DNA of 38,838 nucleotides from a virus (IMGVR_UViG_3300035670_000017:128850-167687); one strand, 5' to 3'; shown: positions 1 through 7,457, counted from the stretch's first letter. Made by a program: numbers and translations. The notes: generated from the sequence alone by a model not told the origin.

Positions 1-2
1 AG

Positions 3-62
3 TTCATCAAGGACTACGGCCATATTTACAACATCCAAAAGGTAGAAGATGCAACCTGGTGA
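3..62 (+). CDS. C-terminal end of an upstream gene (partial)
   Basis: An open frame enters from the left edge and ends at a TGA at 60-62, giving 19 residues that finish in KVEDATW. The other two forward frames hold stops or give a less protein-like reading. The end overlaps the start of the next gene (ATG at 49) by 14 bases, the same overlap length seen between the next two genes, which supports a real translationally coupled junction. The product cannot be identified from this fragment. Confidence 0.55.
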   Translation, partial: FIKDYGHIYNIQKVEDATW

Positions 63-429
63 TACCGAAGAAGATCGCAAGATCGTCATTTACCATGAAG
101 AATGGTGCTCGATGAATGTCGAAGGCAAAGAAGTGGTTCAGCCTTTCGATATGACCGCACGTATTGTTCCGGAAGAAGCTCTTTTCCCAGAAGGTCAAGA
201 GAGCCTGCAGCCTGGACAAGAGCTGGTCATTGTCAAGAACCAACAGCTTTGGATCACCAACGCCGAGGGTGAGCTGGGTGAGCTGGTCGTCGATCAAGTT
301 CTGGTGCGGAAACTCACTGAGTCTGAGACTCAAGTAGTTACCGGCGGTCTTTTGGTCAATGGTCTACCTACCAAGGAAGTTTTGAACATCTTCGACTCGG
401 GAAAGTACAAAGAACATGGAGCTGATTAA
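49..429 (+). CDS. Hypothetical protein, 126 aa
   Basis: The ATG at 49 follows an AAAAGG ribosome binding site (37-42), and an in-frame stop at 43-45 excludes an earlier start. The 126-residue product is acidic, without membrane segments, signal peptide or recognisable catalytic motif. It looks like a small beta-rich globular protein. It overlaps the downstream gene by 14 bases, so the two are probably translationally coupled. It lies just upstream of tail-fibre-like genes, so a virion or tail role is possible but is inferred from position only. Confidence 0.75.
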   Translation: MQPGDTEEDRKIVIYHEEWCSMNVEGKEVVQPFDMTARIVPEEALFPEGQESLQPGQELVIVKNQQLWITNAEGELGELVVDQVLVRKLTESETQVVTGGLLVNGLPTKEVLNIFDSGKYKEHGAD

Positions 430-805
430 AAACAAACAGTACGTCATCGGGCTGCTGACTATTGCTCGTGAAGGAGCGCCGCTTTTACCGACTGAAGGTG
501 CTCTGATGGGCATCTCCCGCAATGACGGAGTTGAAGAGAACTTCATCTTCAGCTCAGTCAGCTCTGCCGGGATCTATCTGGTCCGTGATGATAACGGCGC
601 AACGTATCAATACAGTATCTTCCAGGTGCTCCCTCAGGTCACTATCAATAGCAATGACTTGGAGCCGTTGTTGACCGAAAAATACAAGACTACGATTGAC
701 ACCACTTTGGTTTGGTCTAAAGAAGGTCGAAAGCTTTCTGTTGATAACTTCGGTGAAACACCCGGTATTTCTCAGGCTATCATCCTCATGAAAATGTCCA
801 TTTGA
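416..805 (+). CDS. Hypothetical protein, 129 aa
   Basis: A 129-residue protein that starts inside the end of the preceding gene (14-base overlap). The composition is that of a soluble globular protein with alternating hydrophobic strands; no signal peptide, membrane helix or known motif is visible. A strong hairpin begins 6 bases after the stop codon, so this is the last gene of its transcription unit. I do not recognise the family. Confidence 0.75.
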   Translation: MELIKNKQYVIGLLTIAREGAPLLPTEGALMGISRNDGVEENFIFSSVSSAGIYLVRDDNGATYQYSIFQVLPQVTINSNDLEPLLTEKYKTTIDTTLVWSKEGRKLSVDNFGETPGISQAIILMKMSI

Positions 806-810
806 CACAC

Positions 811-846
811 ATACTCAGCTACTCCTTCACGGGAGTAGCTGAGTAT
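811..846 (+). terminator. Hairpin terminator, 15-bp stem
   Basis: Perfect inverted repeat: arms 811-825 and 832-846 with a 6-base loop, followed by a T-rich stretch (847-868). It lies directly after the stop at 805 and before the tail-fibre-like genes. Confidence 0.85.
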
Positions 847-932
847 AGTTTGTTCCCTTTATTTTTTATCAATCCGTATCTTATGGCACTTAGGGTGATT
901 TTTCAACCTTTTACTCCTCAGAGGTTACTTAC

Positions 933-1340
933 ATGGCAACAACAGTCATCAATAAAGTTTCCGCATTGCCTGGTGTACTCGTAGCTAATGCGATGTATGC
1001 TGTGGCTGATGGTCCGGATCGTTTCAAATTTTACATGGCCGACAGCACTGGCACAGCTGCCCGTCGCGTTGACCAATCCCAAGAAGTTCTCGATCAAGTT
1101 GTAGCGGTTTCCGAGACTGCTCCTGATCTGGCTACGTCCAAAGCACGCTTCTGGCTGGACTCCAGCCGAGGCATCCTTTTCGTGCGCTATGAAAACGCTG
1201 GCAATCCTATTTGGATGGAAGCTCAGTCTTCGGCACAGCTGCCTGAATTCGCAGGCACAGGCGGTCTGTTTGGTACAGCCGACACCGTGGCTCGCGGCGA
1301 CCACCAGCACGATCACTTGGTCATCGAAGCTGACTGGTAA
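933..1340 (+). CDS. Probable tail-fibre or virion structural protein, 135 aa
   Basis: The 135-residue protein ends with a segment containing GTADTVARGDHQHDH. This resembles the G-A-TVARxDHxH motif common near the ends of phage tail-fibre and collar proteins, where histidines often bind metal or mark a fibre knob junction. No membrane or signal sequence is present. The start follows a CAGAGG ribosome binding site. The two genes that follow also carry tail-fibre-type signatures, which strengthens the call. The motif similarity is from knowledge of such proteins; the exact role is inferred. Confidence 0.6.
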   Translation: MATTVINKVSALPGVLVANAMYAVADGPDRFKFYMADSTGTAARRVDQSQEVLDQVVAVSETAPDLATSKARFWLDSSRGILFVRYENAGNPIWMEAQSSAQLPEFAGTGGLFGTADTVARGDHQHDHLVIEADW

Positions 1341-1370
1341 ATCCTTTTTCTTTGAAAAGAGAGCAAAAAC

Positions 1371-1805
1371 ATGGCAGTACTTAACTTCCCCACAAACCCC
1401 TCGGAAGACCAACTGTATCAGGCCACTGACGGCAGCCGTTGGATCTTCAAGGGCGGAGCCTGGCGCTCCTATAGCAACGTCAACGGTCTGGAGCCTGTCG
1501 ACCTGACGCTGCCCCGCTACGACCTGGCAGTCGCCCCTATGGGCGCTTCTGGTAATCTGAATCAAGAGCAAGTCTTCACGGTGGACAACACCGTGGCTGG
1601 TGTCAAGACGATGGCTTTCAGCAACATGCCCGCTGGCAAGGCTATGACAGTGGTGCTGGTTGTGAAGGGTAACGTCGGCACCATCGCCATTCCTGGCATC
1701 ACTTTCGCAACCGGTGTGGATAACACCGTTGGCACCAACAAGACGATCTTCGTTCTGTTCTGGGATGGCGCTGCCTTCACCGTGACTTCGAACATCAAGC
1801 AGTAA
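1371..1805 (+). CDS. Probable tail-fibre-associated protein, 144 aa
   Basis: The N-terminus has the pattern FPTNPSEDQLY followed by RWIFKGGAWRSY. This matches the short FPxNPxxGQxY...WxWxGxAW module that recurs in phage tail fibres and tail-tip proteins. Residues 65-144 are Val/Thr/Gly-rich and probably a beta-sandwich, as in fibre tips or receptor-binding knobs. It lies 30 bases after the preceding fibre-like gene and 13 bases before a DUF4376-like gene. Receptor binding or fibre assembly is the likely role but is inferred. Confidence 0.6.
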   Translation: MAVLNFPTNPSEDQLYQATDGSRWIFKGGAWRSYSNVNGLEPVDLTLPRYDLAVAPMGASGNLNQEQVFTVDNTVAGVKTMAFSNMPAGKAMTVVLVVKGNVGTIAIPGITFATGVDNTVGTNKTIFVLFWDGAAFTVTSNIKQ

Positions 1806-1818
1806 GGAAACTTTTGAC

Positions 1819-2475
1819 ATGAGCGAAATCACTAATGATCATCTCCTGATCCATGTTGAATCTGATCGCTATCCAGTCTCTTTGACTGAATTCAAGCGTC
1901 TGGTTCCTGGTTATCTCTTCGGTGCAACTGTGCCTGAGGAAATCATCAATGAAAGCGGCTACCGTGTCGTTGATCGAGTAGACGCACCTATTGGTGATGT
2001 GGTTGTTGAGCAACCCCCTCAGCCTAATGGTGCACGCTATGTTCAGATCTATTCTTTCCGTGCTTTCAATGAGCAGGAAAAAGCTGAGCAACTGGCTTTG
2101 GCTAAGGAAGCTGCGCTGAACGAAGCCAAGATCGCTGCAGCATGGACACGCGAACAAGGTGCTCCTTACCAGTTTGCTTCTGGTGAGCAGCATGTGCAGC
2201 TGCGTGATGCGGACATCAGCAATCTGACAGGTCTGGGTCTGAAGGCTGATCGCGATCCTTCTCGCACCTACTACTTCCGAAGCCAAGAGAACGTCACCAA
2301 CGCTCTGACTGGCGCAGAGGTACGCGCACTCACAGACTATGCTTTCGAGCGCTTTGAGCGCTTCCTGGAGGCTTACTGGGGTGTTCAGAATGTGATCGAA
2401 GGTTGCACTTCGATTGCTGACATTCCTTCCAAGGAAGTGATTCGTCAAACCATCAACAGCTCTGTTCTCGCTTAA
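1819..2475 (+). CDS. DUF4376-like tail-fibre-linked protein, 218 aa
   Basis: The C-terminal half (about residues 100-215) fits the DUF4376 pattern often encoded beside tail-fibre genes. It has a helical KR/E-rich entry, then a PYQF-SGEQHVQLRDAD strand, an aromatic YYFRS segment, and a final pair of helices ending in a CTSIADI element. The N-terminal 90 residues are a separate, probably beta, region. It has a good AAGGAAA ribosome binding site. It is the third consecutive gene with tail-fibre character and is followed by a terminator. DUF4376 has no settled biochemical function; a role in fibre assembly or as a fibre domain is inferred. Confidence 0.6.
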   Translation: MSEITNDHLLIHVESDRYPVSLTEFKRLVPGYLFGATVPEEIINESGYRVVDRVDAPIGDVVVEQPPQPNGARYVQIYSFRAFNEQEKAEQLALAKEAALNEAKIAAAWTREQGAPYQFASGEQHVQLRDADISNLTGLGLKADRDPSRTYYFRSQENVTNALTGAEVRALTDYAFERFERFLEAYWGVQNVIEGCTSIADIPSKEVIRQTINSSVLA

Positions 2476-2500
2476 GAGAGCCTTGTGATTTGATCCTACT

Positions 2501-2533
2501 ACACTCTGTTGTCCTTCATGGGCAACAGAGTGT
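2501..2533 (+). terminator. Hairpin terminator, 11-bp stem
   Basis: Arms 2501-2511 and 2523-2533 form a perfect 11-bp stem, extended inward by a CC/GG pair. It closes the tail-fibre-like unit and separates it from the accessory cassette beginning at 2693. It has no strong T-run downstream. Confidence 0.75.
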
Positions 2534-2540
2534 ATGTATG

Positions 2541-2579
2541 GTTTGTTATAATATTACACTCTCTAATTATAGAATGAGG
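2541..2579 (+). promoter_or_regulatory. Weak candidate member of the phage promoter family
   Basis: GTTTGT at 2541-2546 and TGAGG at 2575-2579 have exactly the same relative offset (34 bases) as in the four strong motif copies. The central TATACT is replaced by TAATTA at 2564-2569. A host-like TATAAT is also present at 2547-2552. It lies between a terminator and the cassette starting at 2693, where a promoter is expected. Confidence 0.35.
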
Positions 2580-2692
2580 CTAACGCTGAAAGACTAGGCA
2601 ATTATGCTGTCTTAAATTTGAATACATATAGAAGAGTGAACGAACTTGGTGAGTGAGCTATTCTATACTGACCATAATGGAGAGGTGAGACT

Positions 2693-3154
2693 ATGAAAAC
2701 ACATCGAACACTAGGCAGTCTACTAGCGAGCCGGGTCATCAATGAGCCTTGGGAGAAGCCTACCAAAGAAGCACTTCTTACCATGAGAGCTATAGGTTTC
2801 TCAGATGACTATGTACCGAGTTATAATGTACTGGCCTTTGGATGGAGGATCAGTCATATATTCCAACACATCCCCGATCTGAGTTCTGATATGTTTGCTG
2901 AAGAGCACAAACAGATGATGTGTAAGGATTTTCTGTGGTTATGTAATCAGATCTCTGGGCTCAAGGTTTTGAGAAAGAAATACTCCGATGGATGCGTGGT
3001 TGAACGCTATAATCAATGCTTGGATGATTTCAATATGAAGCTTTCATGGATCATGCCAGGATGCTACGAATATATTTCTAAGAAAAGAATTCTAGTGAAT
3101 CCAATTACTAAGTCGACGTTCATCGTCGGATGGAAAGAATATAAGGAGGACTGA
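2693..3154 (+). CDS. Hypothetical protein, first gene of NADAR/SLOG cassette, 153 aa
   Basis: The start has a strong GGAGAGGTGA ribosome binding site at 2679-2688. The 153-residue protein is soluble, mixed helix/strand, with several Cys and Trp residues but no recognisable motif. Its TGA overlaps the ATG of the next gene by one base, and a near-perfect AAGGAGGA site sits inside its 3' end, so both proteins should be made together. This pairing suggests a functional partnership with the DUF4326-NADAR-SLOG protein, possibly as substrate, inhibitor or accessory factor. The family is unknown to me. Confidence 0.7.
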   Translation: MKTHRTLGSLLASRVINEPWEKPTKEALLTMRAIGFSDDYVPSYNVLAFGWRISHIFQHIPDLSSDMFAEEHKQMMCKDFLWLCNQISGLKVLRKKYSDGCVVERYNQCLDDFNMKLSWIMPGCYEYISKKRILVNPITKSTFIVGWKEYKED

Positions 3155-4281
3155 TGCAGTTACACAATAGGCACACGATGCCTAAGGACATCCAAGCTAC
3201 ATATATAGGCAGAGGGACTATCTGGGGAAATCCTTATGTGGTCAGCGAAAATGGCTTAGATCAAGCTTCAGCGGCTTTGTTGTATCGTAAATCCTTGGCC
3301 AGGCGCTTGGCAGGTAGAGACCCTGTTTCGGTTGACAAAGTTCTGAAGCTCGCTGGTGTCGAACACATTTGCTGCTCGTGCGCCCCTAGACCTTGTCACG
3401 GTGATTGCTTCGTTGAAATCTGGAACATCATCCGGGACAAGAAGATAAAACCCCTAGAAGGTATCCGGGAGTGGGTCAAGCTCAATGGGTATAGCTATGG
3501 TCCTTTGACAGATGGCAAAGACCACATCAATATCTATAGCAAAGCCAAGACTCGGTTAGGGAAGTTCCTGACCAACATGTCGGATGTTCCTGTAAAGACC
3601 AAGCACGGAGTCTTTCAGAGCATGGAGGGCTACTGGTATTGGTTAAGTACTGGTGAGCAGCATGACTTCTTTCGAGACGCTCAGTGTTTTGAGGCTAAGA
3701 AACGCGGCAAGGGGTTGGAACGAATTGGTAATTCTACGATGCAACAAGACATCAAAGATGCCATGTACGAGAAACTCGTACAGTATCCAGCGATGTTGGA
3801 GTTATTTAAGAAGTCTGAGCTTCCATTCACTCATTACTACTTCTTTGGTCAAGACGACGACAGAACTGTAGTCTATCCGGCTTATGATTGGATCACTGCG
3901 GAATGGGAGAGACTCAGAAAGCTTTTCCGTGGTGAGTTAAAGAGATGTATCATTGCTGGTAGTCGAACCATCACTGATTATGAGATCGTTGAGAAGGCTG
4001 TTAAGGACAGCGGCTTTGAGTTTGATGAGGTAGTATGTGGTGAGGCTATGGGAGTTGATACACTAGGACGCTACCACGCCATGCGCAATAAACTCTACAT
4101 CAAGAGCTTCATTCCTGACTGGACCAATCTAGGCAAGAAGGCCGGAATGTTGAGAAACATCGACATGGGTAACTATGCGGATATGGCTATTGTCATCATC
4201 AAAGACCATAGCAAAGGCAGCACTCAGATGAAAGAGTACATGGAGAGTTTGAAAAAGCCTGTATACTCCGTGCATCTGTGA
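3154..4281 (+). CDS. DUF4326-NADAR-SLOG (DUF2493-like) triple-domain fusion, 375 aa
   Basis: Three modules are visible. Residues 15-95 are DUF4326-like: GRGTIWGNPY at 19-28 and the Cys/His signature CCSCAPRPCHGD at 73-84. Residues 125-232 are NADAR/YbiA-like: FQSMEGYWYW at 154-163, with E158 at the position of the conserved SxEHYY glutamate, then an AKKRGKG element and a terminal THYYFFG. Residues 263-375 are a Rossmann-like SLOG domain of DUF2493/YspA type: CIIAGSRTITDY at 265-276, GEAMGVDTLGRYHA at 296-309, and PDW followed by KKAGMLRN. NADAR enzymes remove ADP-ribose from modified guanine or process riboflavin intermediates; SLOG domains bind nucleotide ligands. A role in ADP-ribose/NAD-linked conflict or repair is inferred. 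The cassette interrupts tail genes. Confidence 0.8.
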   Translation: MQLHNRHTMPKDIQATYIGRGTIWGNPYVVSENGLDQASAALLYRKSLARRLAGRDPVSVDKVLKLAGVEHICCSCAPRPCHGDCFVEIWNIIRDKKIKPLEGIREWVKLNGYSYGPLTDGKDHINIYSKAKTRLGKFLTNMSDVPVKTKHGVFQSMEGYWYWLSTGEQHDFFRDAQCFEAKKRGKGLERIGNSTMQQDIKDAMYEKLVQYPAMLELFKKSELPFTHYYFFGQDDDRTVVYPAYDWITAEWERLRKLFRGELKRCIIAGSRTITDYEIVEKAVKDSGFEFDEVVCGEAMGVDTLGRYHAMRNKLYIKSFIPDWTNLGKKAGMLRNIDMGNYADMAIVIIKDHSKGSTQMKEYMESLKKPVYSVHL

Positions 4282-4337
4282 GCGAAGGCGAGGATCTTAT
4301 GGGAAACCGTTAACTTTTCTAAGGAGATCCTTGTTCT

Positions 4338-4934
4338 GTGCCGCCTCAACCTTTATTTATTAAAAAGCTAAGTGAGCTGCCGTCTCAATTGGAGCCCAGC
4401 ACACTTTACATCACTCCAGATACGGGAGATCCTACTAATTTGATATTCACCGCCACTAACCAAGATGGCACTGTTTCTAAAGGTACCTATACCTGGCAAG
4501 ACATCGTGGATATTGTCAAAGCGGAAGTATCTCCTATCAGAACTAGAGTCAGGACGTTTGATCTTCCAAACGTCGGAGATAGCTGTGATGTTGATCTGGA
4601 TGGAATCATTCGAATCAACTACGTCAAAACAACTAACTCCGGATACGAGGGATATCAAGTCCACCTGTACGCCATAGGTCCTGATCGGACTGTTGGATTC
4701 AGGCGAGACACTATCTATGACAACACAGCCTTAGAAGGCTACAATAACAATAACCTGGTCTTGTCCGAGACTACTGGGTTTTTATCAGACTCTCTGGCTT
4801 ATGGAAGCATGCGTGAGTTTACTCGAAAAGTCATCATCGATTACTCCACCATGGTCTCATGGCAGATTGACATCTATGGCTTCGGTAATGGTAAACTTAG
4901 GTTTATTGTTGCTCGTTACCAGGAGAGTGATTGA
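4338..4934 (+). CDS. Probable tail-fibre/virion protein with GTG start, 198 aa
   Basis: The reading frame begins at a GTG (4338) preceded by AAGGAGAT at 4321-4328; no in-frame ATG is as well placed. The N-terminus (KKLSELPSQLEPSTLYITPD) has the L-P-x-x-L-x-P-x-T-L-Y-x-x pattern found at the start of many phage fibre or appendage proteins. The rest is rich in Asn, Tyr, Thr and Gly and probably all-beta, as in fibre shafts or tips. The following gene starts only 1 base after its stop. A structural role is inferred from composition and neighbours. Confidence 0.55.
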   Translation: MPPQPLFIKKLSELPSQLEPSTLYITPDTGDPTNLIFTATNQDGTVSKGTYTWQDIVDIVKAEVSPIRTRVRTFDLPNVGDSCDVDLDGIIRINYVKTTNSGYEGYQVHLYAIGPDRTVGFRRDTIYDNTALEGYNNNNLVLSETTGFLSDSLAYGSMREFTRKVIIDYSTMVSWQIDIYGFGNGKLRFIVARYQESD

Positions 4935-4935
4935 T

Positions 4936-5232
4936 ATGCGTAGGTATTTGTTCTTACTGCTTTGCTTGGGTCTGAGCACATCCGTGAGTTCAGGTATCGT
5001 ATATCATAAAAATCAACCAGAACATGCGTGTTTGGTAAGATTCAAAGATCCTTATAGAGAAGAAACTATAGTGATTGATTTGAATCATGTTCGCAGAATC
5101 TATACTGCGATGGATATGTACCTACATATCCGAACAAGCAATGAAGTACAGGTGGCTGACTTCAAAGATGAAGATGAAAGAGATAGGGTTTTTGGGGTAT
5201 TGGTGAGAAGATGGCAGGAATGCTTAAAATAG
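4936..5232 (+). CDS. Small protein with N-terminal signal or membrane anchor, 98 aa
   Basis: I chose ATG 4936 over an upstream in-frame ATG at 4801 that lies deep inside the preceding gene. It follows an AGGAG site (4921-4925) and directly begins a signal-like segment: MRR, then a hydrophobic stretch of about 15 residues (YLFLLLCLGLSTSV). The mature part (about 75 residues) is charged, with no known motif. The LLLC stretch is not a good lipobox. The product is probably exported or inner-membrane-anchored in the host. It is coupled to the fibre-like gene upstream; a superinfection or envelope role is possible but unproven. Confidence 0.7.
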   Translation: MRRYLFLLLCLGLSTSVSSGIVYHKNQPEHACLVRFKDPYREETIVIDLNHVRRIYTAMDMYLHIRTSNEVQVADFKDEDERDRVFGVLVRRWQECLK

Positions 5233-5237
5233 ATAAG

Positions 5238-5272
5238 GATACTATCCAGGCTAAAAAAGCCTGGATAGTATC
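5238..5272 (+). terminator. Hairpin terminator, 15-bp perfect stem
   Basis: Arms 5238-5252 and 5258-5272 pair perfectly around an AAAAA loop, starting 6 bases after the stop at 5232. It is immediately followed by the promoter-like motif at 5277, giving a compact unit boundary. A T-run is not evident. Confidence 0.85.
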
Positions 5273-5276
5273 TACT

Positions 5277-5315
5277 GTTTATAAAAAATTTCATTCACAT
5301 ATACTCTACTTGAGG
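5277..5315 (+). promoter_or_regulatory. Phage promoter motif, copy 1
   Basis: GTTTAT (5277-5282), a 17-base spacer, TATACT (5300-5305), then C and TACTTGAG (5307-5314). The same blocks recur at identical spacing at 10115, 19677 and 24788. It lies between a terminator and the peptidase gene, 70 bases before the ATG at 5384. It likely drives the small-gene cassette. Confidence 0.75.
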
Positions 5316-5383
5316 ATAGATAGCAGTATATCCTTATCCAATATCTTTCTATAACCCTCCTGCTAATTAAAAGGAAATACATC

Positions 5384-5905
5384 ATGTTCAATCTCGGTTT
5401 CACTGTTCAATACGTCGAAGGTATCCGTCTGGAAATTATCTCTGACTGGATGCTGTCCGTGAATACGACTCTGCGTACTCGCTTGTGGTCGGGCTGCGGT
5501 GCTGTCGCTGTTCGATTGGAGAACCCCTTGGTCGATCCAAATACCACTCGTCCGGACATCTGTATCCTCATGGCTGAAAAGCTCAAGGAGTATTTGACTG
5601 AAGACGAATTCAATGCTATCTTGGAACACGAACTGGCCCATATCCGCAATGGTGATTTGGATAATCTTCAGATCTCCAAGAAGATGAAGATCCAAGTAAA
5701 CATGGATTATGAAATGGCTGCTGACCAAGCGGCTGTTGCTAAATACGGAGCAGCCACTTTGCTGTCGGCTTTGACTAAGATCCGTCGCGCTCAGATCGAA
5801 AACCTGCTGTTCATTAAGAACAAGAAGGTTGTTGATTTCATCTGCCGTGTGTTTGTGGACAAAGTGACCCGCAAACGCTTGGCTGTTTTGAAGCAAGCTA
5901 TCTAA
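5384..5905 (+). CDS. HExxH zinc metallopeptidase, M48-like, 173 aa
   Basis: Residues 79-91 read ILEHELAHIRNGD, an M48/M56-type HExxH active site (H82, E83, H86). It is followed 24 residues later by YEMAADQAA, whose E110 matches the third zinc ligand and D114 the usual ExxxD. The protein is far shorter than membrane M48 peptidases (about 290 aa) and has no transmembrane helix, so it is a minimal soluble peptidase domain. It is the first gene after promoter copy 1 and is followed by its own terminator, suggesting strong early expression. The target is unknown; cleavage of a host or phage protein is inferred. The start is fixed by TAAAAGGAAA upstream. Confidence 0.8.
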   Translation: MFNLGFTVQYVEGIRLEIISDWMLSVNTTLRTRLWSGCGAVAVRLENPLVDPNTTRPDICILMAEKLKEYLTEDEFNAILEHELAHIRNGDLDNLQISKKMKIQVNMDYEMAADQAAVAKYGAATLLSALTKIRRAQIENLLFIKNKKVVDFICRVFVDKVTRKRLAVLKQAI

Positions 5906-5912
5906 ACCAACC

Positions 5913-5948
5913 GACCTAGACGGCACCCTCGTCTAGGTCTTTTTTTCT
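5913..5948 (+). terminator. Intrinsic terminator after peptidase gene
   Basis: Arms 5913-5922 and 5930-5939 form a 10-bp stem with a 7-base loop, followed by a run of eight T. This is the most classical Rho-independent terminator in the window. The following genes have no obvious promoter of their own, so partial read-through is likely. Confidence 0.9.
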
Positions 5949-5964
5949 TAAAAGGAAATCCATC

Positions 5965-6435
5965 ATGAATCAACCTGTCACTCTGGGAACATTGATCCGT
6001 CGTCATTTGGAAAGTCCAAAGACCATCGTTAGCCTGCAAAAATCTCTTCGCTCTGCTTCGCATAACAACACGATGCGGCGCCTTCATAAGTATGCAAAGA
6101 GCCAGGGTAGCGACCGGGTCGCAGCGACGCTTTCCTTCCATGCGAATTCATCTTTCTTTACCAAGGCAATGACGAAGGATTCAGGCTTGCAAGACCTGAA
6201 TGTTTCTCTGGTCTTCGACAAGCGTCGTTATTTTATTTTTGACGCCAAGCAATCCCGACTCAATGAACTGACGTGGCTCTCCGCGAAGATGCGCATCGTC
6301 GAAGGGCGTCTCAAGGACATTGTTTTTGTTGCGGAAACGATGTTCCATGAAAATGGCTGTCAGTTGGAAAGCTATCAGGCTATGGAAAACTACATGGTCA
6401 ACGAACATCAAGTGCAACGCAAACAACACGTCTAA
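5965..6435 (+). CDS. Hypothetical protein, 156 aa
   Basis: A 156-residue basic, soluble protein with a clear AAAAGGAAA ribosome binding site. The first 60 residues are rich in Arg, Ser and His; a beta hairpin with RRYFIFDAK follows near residue 90. No known motif, membrane helix or signal is seen. It opens a series of closely spaced small genes (5965-9470) with near-identical ribosome binding sites, typical of accessory phage genes that act on the host early in infection. The function is unknown. Confidence 0.75.
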   Translation: MNQPVTLGTLIRRHLESPKTIVSLQKSLRSASHNNTMRRLHKYAKSQGSDRVAATLSFHANSSFFTKAMTKDSGLQDLNVSLVFDKRRYFIFDAKQSRLNELTWLSAKMRIVEGRLKDIVFVAETMFHENGCQLESYQAMENYMVNEHQVQRKQHV

Positions 6436-6445
6436 AGGAAACTGT

Positions 6446-6619
6446 ATGCTCAGATCATTTTTGTTGAAAGTGTTTGACTTCTTTGGAGTCGGTAAAAACT
6501 TCGACGCCAAGATAGCCGCCAATTTAAAATATCTGAGCTACGATCCCTCGACTCGCGAAACCACATTCAAAACCCCTCCCTCATTATCAAATCAAAAGGA
6601 AACTCAAAATGGAACATAA
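6446..6619 (+). CDS. Small hypothetical protein, 57 aa
   Basis: An ATG at 6446 with TAAAGGAAA upstream (6433-6441) gives 57 residues. I prefer it to an in-frame ATG at 6320 that lies inside the previous gene. The N-terminus (MLRSFLLKVFDFFGVGKNF) is hydrophobic and amphipathic and might touch the membrane, but it is not a full transmembrane helix. The last 11 bases overlap the next gene. No family is recognised. Confidence 0.65.
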   Translation: MLRSFLLKVFDFFGVGKNFDAKIAANLKYLSYDPSTRETTFKTPPSLSNQKETQNGT

Positions 6620-7112
6620 AGATCACCTAAGCGCGGCGATTCGCATGGCTAAGCTGGAGCGCTTTCGCATCAAGAAAGTCGAGGAACTGAAGGCTGGAGT
6701 CTATTTCCGATTCTTCGCGTCCTATCATAATTCAGGAGTCATGATCACTGAGCTGATCAGCAAACCTATGAAGTACAAAACCCATAAAAAGAAAATTATG
6801 GGAATTGTTTCCGACGGCACTGTTAAGCTTAGTGAAATGGAGGCAATCATTGACAGATGGCTAGTCATGAATGCTCGGCCTCTTGAGACAAATACAGGTA
6901 TTGAAGTTGAGCATGATCGAGATGAAAAATGCTGCTTTGTCAGTGATCAATTCGTGACATCCAATTGTTACCGCGCCAATAGCAAAGTCGAAAACTTCGC
7001 TAAGGAATGGAAGTGGATGTCAGTTGCTGACGCAAACATTGTCTGGCAAATGTATCTCAAGATCGTAAATCGTGAAAACGAGGATCTCGAATACCTGGAT
7101 TCCGGTCTTTGA
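6609..7112 (+). CDS. Hypothetical protein, 167 aa
   Basis: A 167-residue protein starting inside the end of the 57-aa gene, with an AAAAGGAAA site at 6595-6603. The N-terminal half is strongly basic (KLERFRIKKVEELKAG, then KYKTHKKKIMG), the C-terminal half acidic and helical. No domain is recognised. It is a soluble protein, possibly nucleic-acid- or protein-binding judging by charge alone. It belongs to the small-gene cassette. Confidence 0.7.
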   Translation: MEHKDHLSAAIRMAKLERFRIKKVEELKAGVYFRFFASYHNSGVMITELISKPMKYKTHKKKIMGIVSDGTVKLSEMEAIIDRWLVMNARPLETNTGIEVEHDRDEKCCFVSDQFVTSNCYRANSKVENFAKEWKWMSVADANIVWQMYLKIVNRENEDLEYLDSGL

Positions 7113-7130
7113 ATTAAAAGGAAACTCAAT

Positions 7131-7457
7131 ATGGAAATCAAAATTATCTCATTGACGGAAGTTGAATTTTCTTTCTGGAATACCCAGTTCCAAAAGTTCC
7201 ATCCGAACTCAATGGAAAACTTCACTCGATATTTTTCCGCTATCAATGACAAATTCCCTGTCAGTGAAGAACGCGCGAAGGAATACATTCGAGTGATGAA
7301 GGAAGTTCTTTCGAAAGAAAGTAATTTCACCGTCATGGAAAAAGAATTCCGGGGACTCAAAGGCAAGTACCATCGGGCGCGCATTCAACTTGAACGCCGG
7401 GTGACGGAAGTCTCTCGTGCCGTCGAAGCCATTAACCGCCTGGTCGTCAAATCTTAA
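7131..7457 (+). CDS. Hypothetical helical protein, 108 aa
   Basis: A 108-residue protein behind a TTAAAAGGAAA site. From about residue 45 it is almost entirely helical and charged (SEERAKEYIRVMKEVLSK, then a Lys/Arg-rich helix to the end), with heptad-like spacing suggesting a coiled coil. There is no membrane segment. It precedes a membrane-anchored gene by 10 bases. The function is unknown. Confidence 0.7.
   Translation: MEIKIISLTEVEFSFWNTQFQKFHPNSMENFTRYFSAINDKFPVSEERAKEYIRVMKEVLSKESNFTVMEKEFRGLKGKYHRARIQLERRVTEVSRAVEAINRLVVKS

Noticed and set aside
918-1832. Minus-strand open frame of 304 codons
   Set aside because: It covers two tail-fibre-like plus-strand genes and their ribosome binding sites; no coherent protein features.
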